From: Pseudomonas viridiflava
GTDB taxonomy: Bacteria; Pseudomonadota; Gammaproteobacteria; Pseudomonadales; Pseudomonadaceae
DNA length: 64,000 bases
Direction: 5' to 3'
NCBI GenBank assembly: GCA_900596015.1
Contig: UVIF01000002.1
Span: 124,001 to 188,000, forward strand
The notes beneath the pieces were generated by a model. The model worked only from the letters and a program-made list of their open reading frames with translations, was not told where the DNA came from and made no database searches. Each line of letters begins with the position of its first letter. Position 1 is the first letter of the stretch. The translations under genes and the position numbers were made by a program. This document shows, piece by piece, positions 12,001-17,011 of this stretch.

Positions 12001-15000
12001 TAATGACGAACGTGCCGTTGGCGACCACGATCGCGGTGCCCAGCAGGTTGCCCTGGGGACCGAAGACGTTGACGGTGTTGCCGGCGCTGCCGGTGCCGGT
12101 CAACTGCAGCCCATCGCTGCTCAATGCCAGATTGCCAGGCGTGCCCGGGCCAATCGCGTCGGGTGCAGTGATGAAGACCGGGGTCGAGACGTTCGCGGCG
12201 GCGTCGGCTTGCACCGCGCTGAGCAGGTCGCCTTCGACGGCGGCCGGCGCCAGCGCCGTGCTGAAATTGCCGTTGGCGCCGACGGTGGCGATGCCGATCA
12301 CCACGCCTGCAGCATTGCTGATGGTCACCGTGGCACCCGGCTCGCCGCGCCCGGTCAGGGTCAGGCCGTCGGCGCTGATCAGCAGGTTGGTGACCGCATT
12401 CGGCGCGGTGGTATCCGGCGCCGTAAAGGGAACCGATGGCGAGCTGTTGCCGGCCGCATCCACGGCGCTCAACGTCAGTGCCTGGCCGTTGGCCTGGGCA
12501 CTCGACAGGGTGATTTGGAAAGTGCCGTCGGCCGCGACCAGGGCTGTGCCCAGCACCGTGCCGGCCGCATTCTTGACCGACACCGTGGTACCGGCCTCAG
12601 CCACACCCGAGAGCACGGTACCGCCGGCATTCAGAGCCAGGTTGCTCGGCGCCACCGGTGCTTCCAGATCAGGTGCGGTCAGGGCGACATTGGCCGAGGC
12701 ATTGCCGGCGGCGTCCTGTTGACCGATGAGCAGCGCCTGGCCGTTGGTCTGTGGCGGAGCCAGGGACAGGTTGAAGGTACCATCGGCAGCCACCACGCCG
12801 GTGGCCAGCAGCACCCCGCCCGCGCCGCTGACAGTGATGGTATCGCCCGGTTGGCCACGGCCGCTCACCAGGCTGCCGTCGGCACTGATGGTGACCTGGC
12901 TCAAATCCACGCCGGCAGTGATATCAGGTGCCGTCGTCGGCACTGCGGCGGAAAGATTGCCGGCCGCATCGGTCTGGGTGACGCTCAGCACTTGCCCATC
13001 GGCCTGGGCCGGCGCGAGAGTGACGACAAAGTTGCCGGCCTGATCGACCGTGCCGGTGCCCACTACGTTGCCTTGGGCATTGCGTACGATCACCGTGGCA
13101 CCCGGCTCGCCGGTGCCGGTCAAGGTTGCTCCATCGGCGCTGAAGCCGAGGTTGCCGACAGTGGCTGGGGCCGTGCTGTCGGGTGCCACGAACGGCACCG
13201 GTACCGAGGCTTCGTTATCGAAGTCGGTGGCGATGAGCGTCAGCGCCTCGCCATTGGTCTGGGCCTGGCCGAGGGTGATCGAAAAGGTGCCATCGGCATT
13301 GACGATGGCACTGCCGAGCAGGACGCCCTGGCTGGTGAATACGCGTACGGTGTCGCCGGCATTGCCGGTACCTGTCAGGGTCAGGCCGTCCTGGCTCAGG
13401 CTGAGGTTGTCCGGGGTACCGGGGCCGATGTCATCGGGCACCAACATGCTGAACGTGGAGGTGACGTTACCGTTCTCGTCGGTCTGCGTGGCAGTGATCG
13501 GTTCATTGGGGGTGAGGCGCAGTGCAAAACGGATGAAAAAGCGGCCGAACGCATTCACCACCGCGCTGCCGATGGCGTCGCCGGCGGCGTTGGTGATGGT
13601 TACGGTGTCGCCCGCCTGACCACGGCCGCCGCAGGAGAAACCATCGGCGCTGACGACGAAATCGGTGATCGGTTCGGACACGCTGAGGTCCGGCACCTGC
13701 AACTGGCCAGGCAGCGACGCATTGCCCGCCGCATCGGTGGCCACCACGCTGAGGGTTTCGCCGTCGATCTGGGCTGCGCTCAAGGTGATCTGGAAGATGC
13801 CGCTGGCGTTGGCCGTACCGGTGCCGAGCAGATTACCGGCGGCGTCGCGCACCGCCACGGTAGCGCCTGCTTCGGCGCGCCCGCTGAGCACCAGACCGCT
13901 GCCGTCGATGCTCAAATTGCTCGGCGCAGCTGGGGCCTCGATGTCCGGGGCCAGCACGTTGGCGGGCAACGAAACATTGCCTGAGGCGTCGGTCAGCGTA
14001 ACCGCCAGCCCCTGCCCGTTGGCCTGTGCAGGGCTGAGGTCGACGCGGAAATTGCCGTTGGCGTCCACGGTGCCGGTAGCGATCAGGTTACCGGCCGCAT
14101 CGGTGACATTGACCACCGTGCCGGCCTCACCGCGACCGGTCAGCACGCTGCCATTGGCACTGACGGCCAGGCCGGTCGGCGCGGTCGGAGCGGTGGTGTC
14201 GGGTGTCGGGTCAGGCGTCGGATCAGGGGTCGGGCCAGGCGTCAGGTCAGGCGCAATCAGGCCTGCGGCGGGCGATTGGTTGCCCGCTGCATCGGTTTGC
14301 GTGGCGCTCAAGGCTTCGCCGTTGATCTGCGGCGGGGTCAGGGTCAGGTTGAACGTGCCGTCGGCCGCTACCACGGCCGAGCCCAGGACCACGCCGGTGG
14401 CCGTGGTCACGGTGACGGTAGCGCCGGGCTCGCCGGTGCCGGTCAAGGTGCTGCCATCGGGACTGAGCGCCAGTGCACCGGGCGCTGCGGGCGCAGTGAT
14501 ATCGGGTGCGGTGATGACCACCGGGTCCGAACTGTTGCCCGAGCCGTCGGTGATGATCACTTCCAGCGATTCACCATTGGCCTGAGGCGTGGGGAACGCC
14601 ACCTGGAAATTGCCATCTGCACCCACGGTGCCGCTGGCGACCACGTTGCCTTGGGCATCGCGAATGATCACCGAGGCATTGCTTTCGGCGCTGCCCGAAA
14701 CGCTGCTGCCATCGGCAGCGAAACTGAGCCCGGTCGGGGCGCCCGGTGCCGTCGTATCAACGGGCGGTACCGGTTCCACGGGCGGTACGGGCGCACCGCC
14801 GCCACCACCGCCTCCGCCACCCACTGCAGCCGTGGTAGCGCCTACGCCCACCAGGCCGAACGCGGCGAGCAACCAGCCAGGCGTGGCACCGCTGGCGGCC
14901 GCACCGGCCAACAGCAATTCGTCCACGGTCGAGGCTTCGGAGAAGGTAAAGCCGGTGAAGGGTTCGCCGTAGTTGGCCTGCCAGAGAAAACCATCCTGGC

Positions 15001-15238
15001 CTTCGAAGACCAGCTCGCTTTGTTGCCCTGCCGCATCCACCTTGAAGAAGTCTCCAAGCGTGATCTGTTCACCGGATTTGAGCGTGATGGTCAGGTTGTT
15101 GCCGGAACGCGTGGCCGAAGCGACATCGCCGGGATCCACTGGCAGTTTGACCAGACTGGTATCCAACAGCTTTATATTGCCCCAGGCGATTTCCGAGGTG
15201 CTTTCCGCCGACTTCGCAGCAACAACGATACTGTCCAT
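1..15238 (-). CDS. lapF: Giant LapF/Bap-type surface adhesin, N-terminal 5,079 codons (3' end beyond window)
   Basis: Cell-surface adhesin for cell-cell contact and biofilm structure, probably exported by a type I system that is not in the window. The start is the ATG at 15238-15236, preceded by TAGGAG. Residues 1-75 resemble the Bap/LapF prefix domain. A helix-like hydrophobic stretch (about 118-140), a run of eight Gly and a PVPPVEPVPP linker follow. From about residue 160 the rest is tandem Ig-like units of about 85 residues with TAP at the start, an NGNF-like centre and DxAGN near the end; about 57 fit. Spot checks at both ends and near 6.0, 8.1, 11.7 and 13.6 kb stay in one frame, but I did not check every codon for stops. 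P. putida LapF, as I recall it, has 64 repeats of 83-86 residues after a prefix of about 150, which fits well; LapA does not fit. The C-terminal calcium-binding and secretion region must lie to the left. The symbol is by family resemblance. Confidence 0.9.
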   Translation of the reverse strand, partial: MDSIVVAAKSAESTSEIAWGNIKLLDTSLVKLPVDPGDVASATRSGNNLTITLKSGEQITLGDFFKVDAAGQQSELVFEGQDGFLWQANYGEPFTGFTFSEASTVDELLLAGAAASGATPGWLLAAFGLVGVGATTAAVGGGGGGGGGAPVPPVEPVPPVDTTAPGAPTGLSFAADGSSVSGSAESNASVIIRDAQGNVVASGTVGADGNFQVAFPTPQANGESLEVIITDGSGNSSDPVVITAPDITAPAAPGALALSPDGSTLTGTGEPGATVTVTTATGVVLGSAVVAADGTFNLTLTPPQINGEALSATQTDAAGNQSPAAGLIAPDLTPGPTPDPTPDPTPDTTAPTAPTGLAVSANGSVLTGRGEAGTVVNVTDAAGNLIATGTVDANGNFRVDLSPAQANGQGLAVTLTDASGNVSLPANVLAPDIEAPAAPSNLSIDGSGLVLSGRAEAGATVAVRDAAGNLLGTGTANASGIFQITLSAAQIDGETLSVVATDAAGNASLPGQLQVPDLSVSEPITDFVVSADGFSCGGRGQAGDTVTITNAAGDAIGSAVVNAFGRFFIRFALRLTPNEPITATQTDENGNVTSTFSMLVPDDIGPGTPDNLSLSQDGLTLTGTGNAGDTVRVFTSQGVLLGSAIVNADGTFSITLGQAQTNGEALTLIATDFDNEASVPVPFVAPDSTAPATVGNLGFSADGATLTGTGEPGATVIVRNAQGNVVGTGTVDQAGNFVVTLAPAQADGQVLSVTQTDAAGNLSAAVPTTAPDITAGVDLSQVTISADGSLVSGRGQPGDTITVSGAGGVLLATGVVAADGTFNLSLAPPQTNGQALLIGQQDAAGNASANVALTAPDLEAPVAPSNLALNAGGTVLSGVAEAGTTVSVKNAAGTVLGTALVAADGTFQITLSSAQANGQALTLSAVDAAGNSSPSVPFTAPDTTAPNAVTNLLISADGLTLTGRGEPGATVTISNAAGVVIGIATVGANGNFSTALAPAAVEGDLLSAVQADAAANVSTPVFITAPDAIGPGTPGNLALSSDGLQLTGTGSAGNTVNVFGPQGNLLGTAIVVANGTFVITLTQPQTNGEVLSVVATDALGEASVPVEITALDSTAPDPVSGVVISANGATVTGSGEAGASVIVRGANGAVIGTGTVAADGTFSVALNPPQLDAQQLQVVQADASGNSATAVGLIAPDLTAPAVLSQLAVSNDGLTLTGRGEVGATVTVLAPDGVTLGTATVGSDGLFSVTLNAAQTNGQNLSVSQSDAAGNRSPVALAQAPDTDAPAAPAALQLNSSGTVLTGVGEAGATVRVVGANGVELGNAVVAANGTFQVSLAPAQANGQLLEVTQTDGAGQTSVPVAITASDSTAPGALANVLLSRDGLSVTGTGESGATVTVRAANGAVLGSTVVGSDGTFSVGLASAQVNGERLGAAQTDPSGNVSPTTFVSAADVTAPGTPSALALDASGLVLTGTAEAGATVRITNAQGALLGTGTVAANGTFSITLSAAQTNGQSLKAVATDAASNNSAASTLVAADTTAPIAVGNLAISPNGLTLSGTGEVGASVAVRVANGDLIGTGTVGANGIFVITLNRAALQSDVLNVIETDAAGNASTPVTVNGPDGSEPVAPGNLVISLDGVTLTGTALAGNTVTVVDAQGAVLGSAVVNASGQFSLTLSPAQNNGELLSVQASDGVRVSVPTLLTALDATPPDALDNVQLSANGSTLSGTGEVGATVNVRGAQGQLLGTGTVGSDGTFSIAFTPALIDRQILSATQTDAGGNVSAAVSVTAPDFTAPLAASGLSLNALGTVLSGVGEAGTTVAVRDAAGVIIGNGSVAANGTFQITLTTAQLTGTTLQVTLTDAAGNVSPSAALPVADVTAPGVVTGLQLNVAGTLLTGKGEVGATVSVTAANGTVLGSAVVGATGSFVVNLVPAQANGEVLDVQQVDAAGNLSLPVALVAADVTAPIALSNVAISTNGVVVTGVGEAGATVRVLTSAGGELGTATVGADGRFAVTLATPQINLQSLTVTQADAAGNLSANVNLTAPDLQAPSAPTNVVLTAQGSAVTGQAEPGTVVSVVVSDAQGNVLGTATVAANGTFQVNLNTPQTNGQTLLVTSTDAAGNVSTSITVIAADLTAPNLATDLAVNPAGTLLAGKGEVGATVTVFDAQGTQIGTGTVGPTGSFLVTLTPVAQNAVLSVTLTDRFDNVSLPASVTVPDANGPDQPTALVLSADGLRLSGIADAGNTITVRGPTGVLGTTTVNADGTFQLTLSAAQTNGEQLDVVASSGGFNSLPGQLTAIDSTAPALTNVVISNDGSLITGRGEAGATVTVLNPAGVAIATAIVGISGQFSVTLTPPQIDAQRLQVNQVDGAGNSSVPVTVTAPDLTLPDSVLQPLVSADGLVVSGRGEAGATVTVFASNGVVLGTGVVDANGVFSVNLNQAQNNGQTLTLSQRDPAGNESAVVSVQAGDTLAPLAPAALVLDSTGSLLSGTGEIGATVQIRNANGDLVGSGVVGANGRFQISLDTPQAAGQLLAVTQSDAAGNTSPATPLTAPDITAPTALLNVLLSGDGRLVSGSGEAGATVTVRSAAGVSLGSAVVGADGSFSVTLSSPQLNGQTLSLVQVDAASNVSPTFSLQAADITAPAVPTGLSLSLAGTLLSGVTEAGATVSITGAQGQVIGSGIAGSDGTFAITLASAQANGQALRVTATDAAGNTSASATLLAADITPPVAVSNLVVSADGTLLSGSGEANATVRITAANGDLLGTGTVNANGTFLITLNRPATLSDVLTVIETDAAGNPSLPAQVNGPDGGAPIAPANLLLTLEGAILTGTGSAGALIRVTSATGVLLGSGTVNALGTFSILLDAPQRNGEVLSVQASDALGRVSIPVPLTAGDTTAPDLLANVQLSANGALVTGSGEAGAQVTVRNALNQSVGTATVATDGTFTVNLVPAQTNLQVLTVTQADTAGNLSLGVTLIAPDLTAPEAPVALVLNDVGTVLTGAGEAGANVVVRNALGVQVGAGTVNANGTFQITLDAPQIDGGTLRVTLGDSAGNLSLVGTVVGRDTLAPVAVVAPVINADGSLITGRGEAGATVTVTSLAGTVLGSAVVAANGTFSLVLDPPQANGQLLDVLQTDAAGNGSVPVALQAPDITPPTALSEVLISADGLVVSGRGEAGASVRVLLGNTELGRADVNASGQFTITLNNPQVNLQQLTVSQVDAAGNFSANVTLIAPDLQAPAAPTDVVLTPQGGAVIGKAEPGSVVSVVVSDAQGNVLGTATVAANGTFQVDLAFPQTNGQTLLVTSTDAAGNTSTSITVIAADLTAPDAPTALGVSLDGLTVVGQGEIGSTATVRAVNGDVLGAAAVGPNGIFTVVLLRAATENEVLNVTLTDAARNVSTATVVVAPDVNGPDQPTALLLGGNGLTLSGQGDVGNTITVRSVTGAVLGTAVVDATGNFQVALNAAQTNGETLEVIATSGALVSLPALITVADTTPPGLISNLLVSLDGTQVTGRGEAGSIVTIRGPDNAVLGTATVGVTGAFTVSLNVAQTNGQVLSAVQVDGGNNPSTAVTVVARDSTLPDAPAAVLNPAGTLVTGTAEPGTRVTVIVSDAQGNVLGTATVAADGSYEVDLGTAQANGQTLLVTSTDAAGNVSASTTLLALDTTPPAPVTALVISPNGDLLAGRGEPAAEVTVRDAGGTVIGIGVVGATGSFLITLTAPVAPGDVLTVVQEDAVGNASDDVDITAPDGTGPDQPSALLLSGNGLQLSGLADAGNTVTVRSATGVVLGTAVADGNGAFTVALSSPQLNGEQLEVVANLGARVSVPAQVQALDLTAPGALTDLVASADGTQLTGRGEVGATVTVLAPDGTALGSVVIGVTGTFTVPFAVAQLGGGNLAVSQTDVAGNLSPTALVPAVDSTPPVAPTAAVDLNGGAVVGVAEPGTVVTVIVSDAQGNVLGTATVAPNGSYQVVLGAAQTNGQTLLVTSTDAAGNVSSTTLVVAPDTTVPNPVTDLVVSADGALLTGKGEIGAQVTVLGVGGISVGTATVDGNGNFTVTLNPISGDRTLLSVTQADPAGNVSTVVTVTTPDTNGPDVPTALLLSTDGLQLVGQGDVGNLITVRNLQGTVLGTATVDGSGVFQVQLSAAQLDGEILQVTAADGALTSLPAQLTAPDVTAPTNLGALSVSLDGTVLTGRGEAGATVVITGPGNVVLGTAVVAVTGVFVANLATPQLNGQALSVVQTDLAGNASLALVTLAGDRTPPAAPTDLAVINQGLVLTGTGEPGAVVTVTNAQNVVLGTATVLLDGSFQVVLSQAQVNGQALGVTLTDAAGNVSVPGAILAGDTTAPVPLTNIAISNDGALTSLLTGKGEPGAVVSVTRLDGTVLGSGPVSAAGNFSVTLTPAVITGELLNLVQTDAAGNVSPIATINSPDTTAPELLTQVAINLTTGATVTGRGEPGATVTVRDAAGVVLGSAQVAADNSFVVTLSPAQINNQPLTVAQTDVSGNVGASTPIFAPDLTPPAAPTQLLLNASGTVLSGVGEANATVLVKNAAGVTLGTATTVAADGTFQVTLPAQLNGQSLVVTLTDAAGNVSGPGSLLAGDTTPPAAPTILALNATGTLLTGTGEPGAQLIIRNNLNVSVGTGTVNADGTYSVTLGVAQINGEVLSVRQVDAAGNASAAVTITASDLQAPTALVTLAVSTNGLQLTGSGEALARIVVKNVLGVQIGAATADVDGNFTVNLATPQLNGQLLVVTQADVAGNVSLPFNFAVPDVTAPLALTLTAVSADGRIVTGRGEAGATVTVTGPLNATLGTAVVAADGTFNVTLSTAQTNFEALLLVQRDAAGNTSAGVTVNAPDLTPPALPTGLGLSANGLLFNGTAEAGARVFVSNAQGAALGNVLVGANGTFSVPLSLAQLNGGTLEVYAQDAAGNKSALARLTVPDITPPSLATQLVVNAAGTVLTGKGEAGATVSVGLLVGQTPVVLGTAVVDINGNFQVPLLPAALGGQLLTVIQTDAAGNPSGIASLNIPVELPPAAPQVSTITSNGVTLTGTTEAGTTVVVRNAAGTVLGTGVTTGTTFTVTL
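2745..5810 (-). repeat. Higher-order repeat of four units, period 1,020 bp
   Basis: The same marker string (cccagcacattgcc) starts at 3375, 4395 and 5415, exactly 1,020 bp (340 codons) apart. A second marker, a unit whose end reads like DGPDQP, lies near 2963, 3982 and 5004, at almost the same spacing. Blocks of four Ig units were therefore copied as a set at least twice. The outer limits given are approximate. Confidence 0.75.
4785..11900 (-). repeat. Long tandem duplication of 14 units, period 3,561 bp
   Basis: Matching points in the two halves are exactly 3,561 bp (1,187 codons) apart: 5004/8565, 5280/8841, 5415/8976, 5601/9162, 6610/10171, 6810/10371 and 8150/11711. Each half is 14 Ig units. 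By the matching unit near 12549 the offset has changed to 3,573 bp, so the exact register does not extend that far. The outer limits are estimates. Confidence 0.75.
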
Positions 15239-15258
15239 ACCTACTCCTAGCAGATTCT

Positions 15259-15282
15259 TGCAGTGCACTACGGGGCACTGCA
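15259..15282 (-). promoter_or_regulatory. Hairpin in adhesin leader, just upstream of the ribosome binding site
   Basis: TGCAGTGC (15259-15266) pairs perfectly with GCACTGCA (15275-15282) around an 8-base loop. It ends about 20 bases before the ATG and just ahead of the TAGGAG site. It has no T tract, so it is more likely an mRNA leader structure than a terminator. Confidence 0.5.
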
Positions 15283-15298
15283 CAAACAACTTCACTCA

Positions 15299-15323
15299 CA
15301 CTGGGCGCCGACGGACGCCAGTG
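15299..15323 (-). promoter_or_regulatory. Second hairpin in adhesin leader
   Basis: CACTGG-CG and CG-CCAGTG arms, with one bulged base, flank a loop at 15299-15323. It lies directly upstream of the first leader hairpin, so the adhesin mRNA may carry two stem-loops in its first 100 bases if transcription starts farther upstream. Confidence 0.35.
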
Positions 15324-15840
15324 ATTCAAGGTCTCTTTTAGTACTTGTCCCGGACGGGATGCTGCACACTGGGGCGGTTCATCCGTAACAGCCCGGCTGC
15401 GCGATGACCAATTGACAATTTTCCATGACGAGCCCACCTTAAACTTTTAACTGCTTGTTTTAGATCGACTTATACAAAACCTTCAACATGATTACTGCTT
15501 TATGGCGCTGCGCCATCTATTGGTTAGGCTAGTACGTGATGCTACTCAAGAGCTGACGATTTATAACAATTCTTGAATATCACATCGCTATCATCGGGAG
15601 CAGCAGAGGCGAATTCAGTGGTGCGATTTTAGTTTGCGCAACAAGTAAGGGCAGATAATCGATTCATCACTCGTCGAAACGTTCGCGCGATTGGCATGTT
15701 GCAGATGCGCAGGCGAACTCTTCATCACGCCCATCGTCCGAGTGCATCAAGCCACCTCCGGAAGTGAGTGCGCTAGTTGCGAAGTGGCCCGGTGCTCGGT
15801 GTACAGTGGGCGGTACAAGAACTCACCCCAGGACCCTACC

Positions 15841-16983
15841 GTGACCCGCCCAGCCCCGCTGATCAGCGCCGACTTCGATAGCGGCAACATCGAAGCGATC
15901 GACCTGCACGACCCTCTCGACATCCAACTGGCGATTCGCCCGGACCGGCAGAGCCCACATTTTCAGTGGTTTCACTTCAAGGCCGCCGAGCTGCAGGTTG
16001 GGCAACGCTACGAGTTCACGCTGCAGAACGCTGCGCAGTCTTCCTATAACAACGCCTGGCACGGTTACCACGCGGTGGCATCCTGCGACCAACAGACCTG
16101 GTTCCGCGTGCCCAGTACGTTCGATGGCCAGGCACTGCGTTTCGGTCTGCATGCCCAGAGCAGTGAGATGTGGTTTGCGTATTTCGAGCCCTACAGCCGT
16201 CAGCGACACGACGCCCTGATCAATCGCGCGATCACTCAGGCCGACCTGCAACTGCTGGCCGTCGGGCAAAGCTGCGAGGGGCGGGAAATACCGTTGCTGC
16301 GCAAGGGCGACGGCGCGCCGGGCAAGCGTCGGCTGTGGCTGATCGCCCAGCAGCATCCTGGCGAGCACATGGCGCAGTGGTTCATGGAGGGCGTGATCGA
16401 CCGTCTGCAGGCGAATGATCCGCAGATTCAGGCCCTGCTGGCGACGGCCGATCTGTACCTGGTGCCGAACATGAATCCCGACGGCGCCTTCCACGGCCAC
16501 CTGCGCACCAATGCCCGCGGCCGCGACCTGAACCGTGCCTGGCAGGACTCCAGCGCCGAGTACACCCCCGAGGTGTTCTTCGTCCAGCAGCAGATGGAGA
16601 AACACGGCGTCGACCTGTTCATCGACGCCCATGGCGATGAGGAAATCCCGTACGTGTTCACCGCGGCCTGCGAAGGCAATCCGGGCTATACGCCCCGTAT
16701 CGCCCAGCTGGAACAGACTTTTCGCGACCTGCTGTGCGCCCGTACCCCTGATTTCCAGGCAGTACACGGCTACACCCGCGACAAGCCGGGCGAGGCCAAC
16801 ATGACCCTCGCCTGCAACAGCGTCGGCGAGCGTTTCGACTGCCTGTCGCTGACCCTGGAGATGCCGTTCAAGGATCACGACGCGGCTCCGGACACCCTCA
16901 CCGGCTGGAACGGCCAGCGCTCGGCGCGACTGGGCGGCGATGTGCTCAGCGTGCTGGCGCAGATGGCACCCAACCTGCGTTGA
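15841..16983 (+). CDS. M14-type zinc carboxypeptidase, cytosolic (CCP-like)
   Basis: Predicted zinc-dependent carboxypeptidase of 380 residues. The zinc site is visible as HPGEH (H and E ligands, about residues 173-177), a later DAHGDEE histidine (about 263) and the catalytic glutamate in TLEMPF (about 340). The N-terminal 140 residues form the beta-rich domain typical of the cytosolic carboxypeptidase subgroup, and there is no signal peptide. I chose the GTG at 15841 because AGGA lies 8 bases upstream and homologues begin near the ISADFDSGN stretch. An upstream ATG at 15691 would add 50 unconserved-looking residues. zapE follows 28 bases later on the same strand, so the two may be co-transcribed. 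The natural substrate is unknown. Confidence 0.85.
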   Translation: MTRPAPLISADFDSGNIEAIDLHDPLDIQLAIRPDRQSPHFQWFHFKAAELQVGQRYEFTLQNAAQSSYNNAWHGYHAVASCDQQTWFRVPSTFDGQALRFGLHAQSSEMWFAYFEPYSRQRHDALINRAITQADLQLLAVGQSCEGREIPLLRKGDGAPGKRRLWLIAQQHPGEHMAQWFMEGVIDRLQANDPQIQALLATADLYLVPNMNPDGAFHGHLRTNARGRDLNRAWQDSSAEYTPEVFFVQQQMEKHGVDLFIDAHGDEEIPYVFTAACEGNPGYTPRIAQLEQTFRDLLCARTPDFQAVHGYTRDKPGEANMTLACNSVGERFDCLSLTLEMPFKDHDAAPDTLTGWNGQRSARLGGDVLSVLAQMAPNLR

Positions 16984-17011
16984 CCCTTATGTTGCTCGAG
17001 GAGCGCCCCGA

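Larger units (their letters stand above)
1..14757 (-). repeat. Tandem Ig-like repeat array of the adhesin (about 57 units of about 255 bp)
   Basis: Unit boundaries, read as the recurring DxTAP/DxxAP codons, fall every 249-260 bp. Examples near 11135, 11390, 11645, 11900, 12155, 12407, 12665, 12917, 13170, 13424, 13680 and 13935 give about 84.8 residues per unit. Units differ clearly in sequence; none of those I compared is an identical copy of its neighbour. A Pro-Asp-Thr linker (14194-14245) lengthens the unit after the second repeat. The array continues past position 1. Confidence 0.9.
15239..15840. other. Intergenic region between the adhesin and the M14 peptidase (602 bp)
   Basis: This stretch is visibly richer in A and T than its surroundings, especially 15440-15600, and I see no convincing gene in it. 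It should hold the divergent promoters of the adhesin (minus) and the peptidase (plus). It contains the leader hairpins annotated separately and a 15-base palindrome (ATGGCGC-T-GCGCCAT) at 15502-15516. I could not fix a promoter with confidence. Confidence 0.7.

Noticed and set aside
3155..13984. A 10.8-kb open frame on the plus strand, and another at 398-2953, both opposite the adhesin
   Set aside because: It is the codon-aligned antisense frame. Stops there need TTA, CTA or TCA in the adhesin, which high-GC codon use avoids. Its product is a repetitive Gly/Arg/His/Ala-rich string with no start site or known domain.
1..15238. CRISPR or simple tandem repeat at the left end
   Set aside because: The period is about 255 bp in protein-coding frame, there are no spacers and the copies vary at third positions, so it is a repeat protein gene.
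1..15238. A frameshift breaking the adhesin
   Set aside because: Translation at several points from 15.2 kb down to position 2 gives the same repeat pattern in one frame.
15069..15437. A small minus-strand gene in the adhesin leader (122 codons)
   Set aside because: It overlaps the adhesin start in another frame, has no ribosome site and no recognisable features.
15502..15516. Palindrome ATGGCGC-T-GCGCCAT as an operator
   Set aside because: It is perfect but stands alone, with no second copy and no regulator next to it, so I noted it only in the intergenic entry.
15691..15840. Longer N-terminus for the M14 peptidase
   Set aside because: The extra 50 residues have no family similarity and cross the likely promoter; the GTG at 15841 has a ribosome site.
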